A stretch of DNA of 64,000 nucleotides from the NCBI GenBank assembly GCA_932294295.1, contig OW028585.1, positions 28,688,220 through 28,752,219 of the forward strand, given 5' to 3'. The notes under the pieces were generated by a model. That model made no database searches, had not been told where the DNA came from, and saw only the letters and a list, made by a program, of their open reading frames with translations. The translations under genes and the position numbers were made by a program. Each line of letters opens with the position of its first letter. Within the stretch, counting starts at the first letter, position 1. This document shows, one piece after another, positions 58,893 through 64,000 of this stretch. Source of the stretch: Alitta virens. Lineage: Eukaryota > Annelida > Polychaeta > Phyllodocida > Nereididae.

Positions 58893-59360
58893 CTGAAAAA
58901 AATACATCAAAAAAATTGATTAATATTAAAATTTGTGTATATATATAGCATAACTACACAACACATTTTTTGTGCATGACGCCATAGAATCTGATGCCAA
59001 AACACGCATTTTATATTTTATTTTGCATGATAGGAGAGAATCTGATGCCATCGTTAAGTAACTTAATTCAATTACAGTTTGATTAAACGTCAAAATCCGA
59101 AACTATCTGCATACATTTTAGTATCATCTTTGTAATACAGTAATATGTTTATGTTTTTGACATTTCATAGGTACCTAAGTTAATTCCCAGGCATTGTATG
59201 TAAATTATACAATGCAATGAATAGAGTGAACGCATTTATGAATAGACAGCTATTCTGATATTAACTTTTTTTGTGATACCAGAGAATCGACCCAATTAAG
59301 TAGCAAAAATTACCCCATCCTTATTTTTACTTCCAGTGCAGTTCTAACATTCATCAAAAT
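58893..59360. other. Upstream of visible multiplexin exon 1; family M copies, no exon found
   Basis: Reverse family M modules near 58975-59095 (GAGAATCTGATGCCATCG, TCAATTACAGTTTGATT) and a remnant at 59235-59300. No signal-peptide exon with a matching phase-1 donor recognised. Confidence 0.5.
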
Positions 59361-59361
59361 C

Positions 59362-59437
59362 TGCACTATAAAAAGTTTACTGTAAAATTTACAGTAATTT
59401 ATTGCGAAAGTACAGCAATTTTTTACAGTGCAATAAA
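59362..59437. mobile_element. Small hairpin element with TGCACTGTAAAAA-type ends
   Basis: TGCACTATAAAAAG at the left and TTTTTTACAGTGCA at the right are inverse. The interior has TTTACTGTAAAATTTACAGT. Seventy-six bp. Confidence 0.7.
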
Positions 59438-59759
59438 TATCGGTAAAAATGTTTTTGGGCAATACTGTACATTTTGAACAATACTGACTGAATGATGCCA
59501 TCCTCAAACAATATTACTTCAATTACAATTAAAAGTTAATCAAAATCCTGAAATTTAATAATATTTGGTGTCACGTTTTCCAATTAGTATATAGACTTGT
59601 TCACATACACCATAAATATGTAACATAAATTGAATAAAAAAAAACAATAAATTTTATAAAAGCTTAATTACAATGTACTAAAGATACATTATATATTTAT
59701 ACATTAAAATTTTCATTATCAATGAAGCAAAATCCATCAAAATACCAACTAATAACAAA

Positions 59760-59806
59760 CCATGTGGTCAACATGTGGTCAACATATGGTCAACATGTGG
59801 TCAAAA
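59760..59806. repeat. 15-bp tandem repeat, about three units
   Basis: CATGTGGTCAACATGTGGTC, then CATATGGTCAA and CATGTGGTCAA. Confidence 0.85.
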
Positions 59807-59867
59807 AGAGTTTGTTATAACCAGGTTTTGTTCAATTGCATTATATACGAATCTGGTTAAACAGATA

Positions 59868-60414
59868 CACTGTAACGAGTTTCCGTAGTAGTCTTACAAT
59901 TAAACCGTAATTTTTACGGTAAAATACAGTTATTTTGGCATGCAGCACGCTACCGTATATAATTATTTACAGCAAGATGCTGTAAATCTATCCTGCAGCA
60001 TAATGCTATCAAATTTACCTACAGCTGAGATGAATGCTGTGATATAGAATAAAATACTGTAAAATTACTCTACACCATGATACCGCAGCATTTTGTGGTA
60101 AGATACAGTAAAGTTGAACTGTAGTAATACCGTAACATTTACAGTAGATGGCCCAACATTGGCTTATCATAGGGGCTCATCAGTTGGCTTAACATCAAAG
60201 TACAACAGCATTTACAGTAAGGGGCCCTTTGTAAGATTTCACAGTAAGCGGTCATTACAACTTACCAGAAGCATGTGCTGTAAATTTTACACCATTCATC
60301 CGTTTGTTCTACTTTACGATAGACCAACTTGTAACTGTAATTTTTGCAGCAAGACATTGTGCAAAAATTCGCCAGAAAGATGCTGTAAAAACTACAGGGA
60401 CATTTTTTACAGTG
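59868..60414. mobile_element. 547-bp element of nested TTTACAGTAA-type hairpins
   Basis: Ends CACTGTAACGAG and inverse TTTTTTACAGTG, with TA on both outer sides (59866-59867 and 60415-60416). The interior is packed with ACAGTAA/TTACTGT-type words (TACTGTAAAATTAC, TTTACAGTAGATG, GATGCTGTAAA). It is non-coding; the 105-codon open frame at 60114-60431 is a by-product. Confidence 0.8.
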
Positions 60415-60654
60415 TAAGCAAAATATCTTGATTTTAATGAGTACACTCATAACAATAGCCAGGTTATATTGAGGTATTGTCCAGGAACAAATTGAATCAA
60501 TCAGAACATCAACAAATAGCCACAAATGTTTCTTGAGACAAGATCAAAAGCTTGTGAAGAGTCCATGAACCAACAAGGAAAACTTCAAGGACCAATATAA
60601 GTCAAAGAGCTTGGACAAATATTTCTTCAAGGAATTGATTTATTTATAAATACT

Positions 60655-60770
60655 TCAACAGGTTAGCATATATACTGTATACAGTTTTGATACATGGAGA
60701 TTGAGTGCTCAGTGCGGGTTCAAATGTCAGCATATATACTGTATATTCTTGATTCACAGCAGGCCCTAAA
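60655..60770. repeat. Duplicated segment around AGCATATATACTGTATA
   Basis: The word occurs at about 60664 and 60729, 65 bp apart. Short direct duplication. Confidence 0.6.
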
Positions 60771-60879
60771 ATAGAGGCAGGCCAATATAATATATCCTCA
60801 TCCCACAAAACTTTATGTTGGAAAACACACCATCCACCATTGCAAATTCCACATTATAGTTATTATACAACATACATTG

Positions 60880-61010
60880 CAGCAGTCCAACATACACAGT
60901 GACTGCAGTCATCCAATATACACTGCAGCCAACCAACATACATCACAGCCATCTAACATACACTGCAGCCATCCAACATATTCTGCAGCCATCCAACACA
61001 CACTCATGCT
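60880..61010. repeat. ~20-bp tandem repeat, about six units
   Basis: CATCCAACATACACTGCAGC with variants (CAACCAACATACATCACAGC, CATCTAACATACACTGCAGC). Confidence 0.85.
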
Positions 61011-61098
61011 GGATGACAATGAAGCATTCTAATTGGCTCACAGCAACTGAGTGGAGAATGTAAATCTATAATTTTATTAAATAAACACCAATCTTGTT

Positions 61099-61330
61099 TA
61101 ACCACTGGGTCCCGGGTTCAATTCCCGGTCAAGCCTAAGTTGGATGGCTGTTTCATCCTTCATCTCATTGCTTGCCATGGTCCATGCCTGTCCTAATTAG
61201 TCCACCAGGAGCAGAAATACAGGACGTAAAGCACTAATCCACCCACCCAGCACCCTGCCTGTCCTAATTAGCCCATCAGGTGCAGAAATACAGAACATAA
61301 AGCCCTAATCCACCCACCCACACCCACCAC
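61099..61330 (+). mobile_element. SINE-A copy with truncated head and duplicated 3' segment
   Basis: Begins inside the head (AACCACTGGGTCCCGGG, B box GGTTCAATTCCC) and continues through the body to CACCCACCC. A second CCTGTCCTAATTAGCCC block then runs to CCACCCACCC. Same architecture as 18392-18661. Confidence 0.88.
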
Positions 61331-62010
61331 ATGTTCAGATGCCAAAAGCCTGTTTCTAAAAATAACAAAGGTTGTGTTTTTTAATAAAGAAACTACAGCA
61401 GTCAACCATAGCCACTATAAAAGTGCAGACAGCTTCAAAATGATTATGTAACACTGGCAGACTTTTGTCTCTGTAAGGTACTTAAGTACATCTTAAGGTT
61501 TTCACAGAAGACAATTAAGTTGAATTAACAGTAAAGGTTTTCTACTGAGAAAGTCCTATCATATCCTATCCTATTTAGATTTTGTTTCACAAATAAACTT
61601 CCAATATAAATAACTTGTAAAAATAGGGCTGTACACCGGTTCTCGACATATCGTTTGTACTGGTACATTATTCATAACAATACATGTAAACTGTATGCAG
61701 AGCGGCGTTTTTTTGAGTAAACAAGATTTTGAAGAAAAATATCAGCCCACTTTAATTACAACGACATTAAATATATAGAGAATTTTATTGACCGCAGAGC
61801 ATCAAAAAGATACATGTGTCATAAAAAAATAAAATACAAGGATTAAACAACAGTCTGGATTATTCCATTAAGATTTGTTCATTATATTTCATAGTGGATT
61901 GTCAGTATCGTAGGCTTTCTTCATTGATATAGCTTAAGGATACGTATCACGATACCTATCGTATCGGTTTTACTGTATCGTGATACCTATCGTATCATTA
62001 TAAAAATACT
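61331..62010. other. Spacer; no gene recognised
   Basis: Contains CACGATACCTATCGTATCG-type repeated words near 61945-61995, possibly a short foldback element. No coding signal. Confidence 0.4.
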
Positions 62011-62014
62011 GATA

Positions 62015-62510
62015 TGATCATGTAGAATCTGATGCCATCTTTGACAAGGTTACTTCAATTACACTTTGAATTTGCATCAAAATCAGAAAACATCTGAATA
62101 AATTTTGACCAAAAATTGACCTTTTTTTTTTTCAGCTAGAGAATCATTGCCATCCGTAAGTGAAGTTTTTTAATTACATTTTGAATTTTCATCAAAATCT
62201 TGAGAATTGACAATTTTGACCAAAATGATTGACGTCTATGTTTTCCAAAATTTCCATACAAGTTAATCCATTTTTAAGTCACTTCAATTTTTTTACATTA
62301 ATTTGTTTTCACGTACAAGAGAATCTGACGCCATCTTTAGTTACTTCGATTACATTTTGAATTTGCAGCAAAATCTGAAAGCATCTGAAATAATTTTTTT
62401 ACAAAAATTAAAATTTTTTTCGGTGTTCTAGAGAATTTCGATGCCATCTTGAACTAAGTTACTTCGATTACAGTTTGAATTTGCATCAAATTCTGAAAGC
62501 TTCTGAATCT
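62015..62510 (-). repeat. Four clustered family M modules (reverse)
   Basis: Copies at about 62020-62100, 62125-62210, 62315-62385 and 62430-62500 each carry GAATCTGATGCCATCTT or a variant, ACTTCAATTACA or ACTTCGATTACA, and TTTGAATTTGCATCAAAAT. They are spaced about 110-180 bp. Confidence 0.75.
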
Positions 62511-62754
62511 TCTTCCTTTTTTTTTGGGTCTAGTAAGTTGTAACTTTACCAATTACGCCCTTAGGGCAATTAACCGACTGCGGACAGACCCTTTACCCCT
62601 TTTCTTCATCTCAGCACAAAACCAGAGAAGCACTTAGCTTTGGGTGATTTGTTTATCAGCAAGAAAAACCAGACAACTAGTGGTTTCTGAACAACCCTTA
62701 CAAGAGGTGTCTACAGCCAGCAAGAATAGTCATCGCTTGCATTGTATCATTACA

Positions 62755-63135
62755 TACAGTAACGTCAAAAAGTACTCGCCACCAATGAACGCTTTCATTT
62801 TTTTGTAATATCTGACGTAAAACTTGTGAACTACCATGACAGTGACATCAAAATGTATTCGCCATCAATGGATATTTTTGATATTTTGTGGTATCTAATG
62901 AACTACAGTGATAGTCACGTCAAAATGAATTCATCTCAAATAAACGCTTTGATTTTTTGTAGTATTTGACGTAAATCTTTTGAAATACAATGACAGTTAC
63001 ATCAAAAACCAATCGACCCTTTTAATTTTTAGTGTAGTATCTGATGTAAACTACAGTGACAGTCACATTAAAAAATATTCACCAATGGACAATTTTGATT
63101 TTTTGTATAGGATCTGACGTAAAACTTGTAAACTA
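62755..63135. repeat. ~80-bp tandem repeat, about five units
   Basis: Each unit contains AACTACAGTGACAGTCACAT or a variant, CAAAATGTATTCGCCATCAA, then TTTTGATTTTTTGTAGTATC and GACGTAAAACTTGTGAA. Unit length varies from about 65 to 85 bp. Confidence 0.8.
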
Positions 63136-63340
63136 CAATGACAGAATGTGATACATTGTTCGAAGATTTGCAGAGCCATAGCCACAGAAAGCTATACAGA
63201 GAGTTACAGAAAGTTTTAATGATCCTCCTTTTTGACCATGCGACAAAAAAGAAAAATTTACACATCATAACATTATACAAATAGGCCTATACACGCTAGA
63301 TAAATATTGCCTAGTACATTCCAATTTTCCAATTCGTTTG

Positions 63341-63455
63341 AATAAACGCATGGAAAACGTATGGTTTTTGCATCATTATAATTAGCTAAAAACCATGCGT
63401 TTTCAATGCGTTTATCCTTCTCATGGAAAACGCACGTGGCACATTTGGCCATGTA
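63341..63455. mobile_element. Palindromic MITE P2, copy 4, left end missing
   Basis: Starts inside the left arm (AATAAACGCATGGAAAACG) and keeps the complete right arm to GGCACATTTGGCCATGTA. Confidence 0.85.
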
Positions 63456-63629
63456 GGCAGACACTTCACTTGAGATTTTTTTAGAATATCTAACCTCTCC
63501 TAACTCAATTTTTATGACCTGACATATAACTTGAGGGCTGGGGGTTAGGCCATGAGTGCCATGAGCCCATTTCACTAAAATAAAGAATTTTCTCTCTCTC
63601 TTTCTCTCACTATAACTTGTAGATTACAA

Positions 63630-63725
63630 TGATAAATGCAGTGAACCCATATAGCCACAGAGTGGCACTGACAGCCACTGATACTTATGAATGATACTAG
63701 AATTCTGATGCCATCTTTAACTTAT
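63630..63725 (-). repeat. Family M module (reverse)
   Basis: CACTGACAGCCACTGATACT and AGAATTCTGATGCCATC, followed by TTTAACTTA. Confidence 0.6.
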
Positions 63726-63843
63726 AGTACCATTATACATGGAGGAGTCCCCCAGCTCTACACTGTTTTAATGTGGAAATGATGTAAAAAAAAAAGAAAA
63801 TAGAGCAAATAAATGTGATCTGAATCTGAATCTGATCTGAATC

Positions 63844-63995
63844 TACATGGCCAAATGTGCCACGTGCCTGTTCCATGTCAAGGATAAACACATGGAAAAC
63901 GCATGGTTTTTAGCTAATTATAATGAGGAAAAACAATGCATTTTCCATGCGTTTATCCAAACTCGGTAAACGCACGTGGCACAATTGGCCATGTA
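63844..63995. mobile_element. Palindromic MITE P2, copy 5, full length
   Basis: TACATGGCCAAATGTGCCAC left, GTGGCACAATTGGCCATGTA right, arms of about 65 bp. Runs nearly to the end of the window. Confidence 0.9.
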
Positions 63996-64000
63996 CTGTT

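Overview
This is a nuclear segment of an intron-rich invertebrate genome, most likely a lophotrochozoan and probably a mollusc. The call rests on AT-rich DNA, GT-AG introns, dense tRNA-derived SINEs and foldback MITEs, and a collagen XV/XVIII-type gene with an invertebrate-style exon layout. The species is not determined by anything I can read here.

Two protein-coding genes can be reconstructed exon by exon, and they lie tail to tail. On the + strand at 22460-28088, seven exons with consistent phases encode a 485-residue hydrophilic protein. It is built from degenerate tandem repeats that alternate an R-P-E-A-E word with a D-W-[FY]-x-H word. I cannot assign it to a named family. On the - strand at 58892-34824, twenty-eight exons, again with an unbroken phase chain, encode the last 1118 residues of a multiplexin. 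The order is thrombospondin-N-like (LamG) domain, interrupted Gly-X-Y triple helix with acidic Ser-Gly sites, NC1 trimerisation segment, hinge, and a complete endostatin domain. Its 5' exon(s), including the signal peptide, are not found between 58893 and 64000 and may lie beyond the window.

The rest is repeat-dominated. Positions 1-22400 hold tRNA-headed SINEs of at least three kinds, several perfect or near-perfect inverted-repeat elements, an hAT-like MITE with an exact 8-bp target duplication, GATA-type and CAATA-type microsatellites, and large arrays of a 17-bp unit (GAGGTGGTCTTAATAGY). Positions 28.1-34.8 kb are the convergent 3' flanks, unusually poor in repeats until about 31 kb. The collagen introns carry SINEs, MITEs, a GATA array and a TIR element that contains the 3' part of a non-LTR retrotransposon. 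Positions 58.9-64 kb contain short-hairpin elements, tandem repeats of 15, about 20 and about 80 bp, and clustered copies of a 50-bp module found throughout the window.

The two genes are not obviously functionally linked. The collagen is an extracellular basement-membrane proteoglycan. The repeat protein has no signal peptide and is probably intracellular. No bacterial-type system, CRISPR array, rRNA gene or functional tRNA gene was seen.
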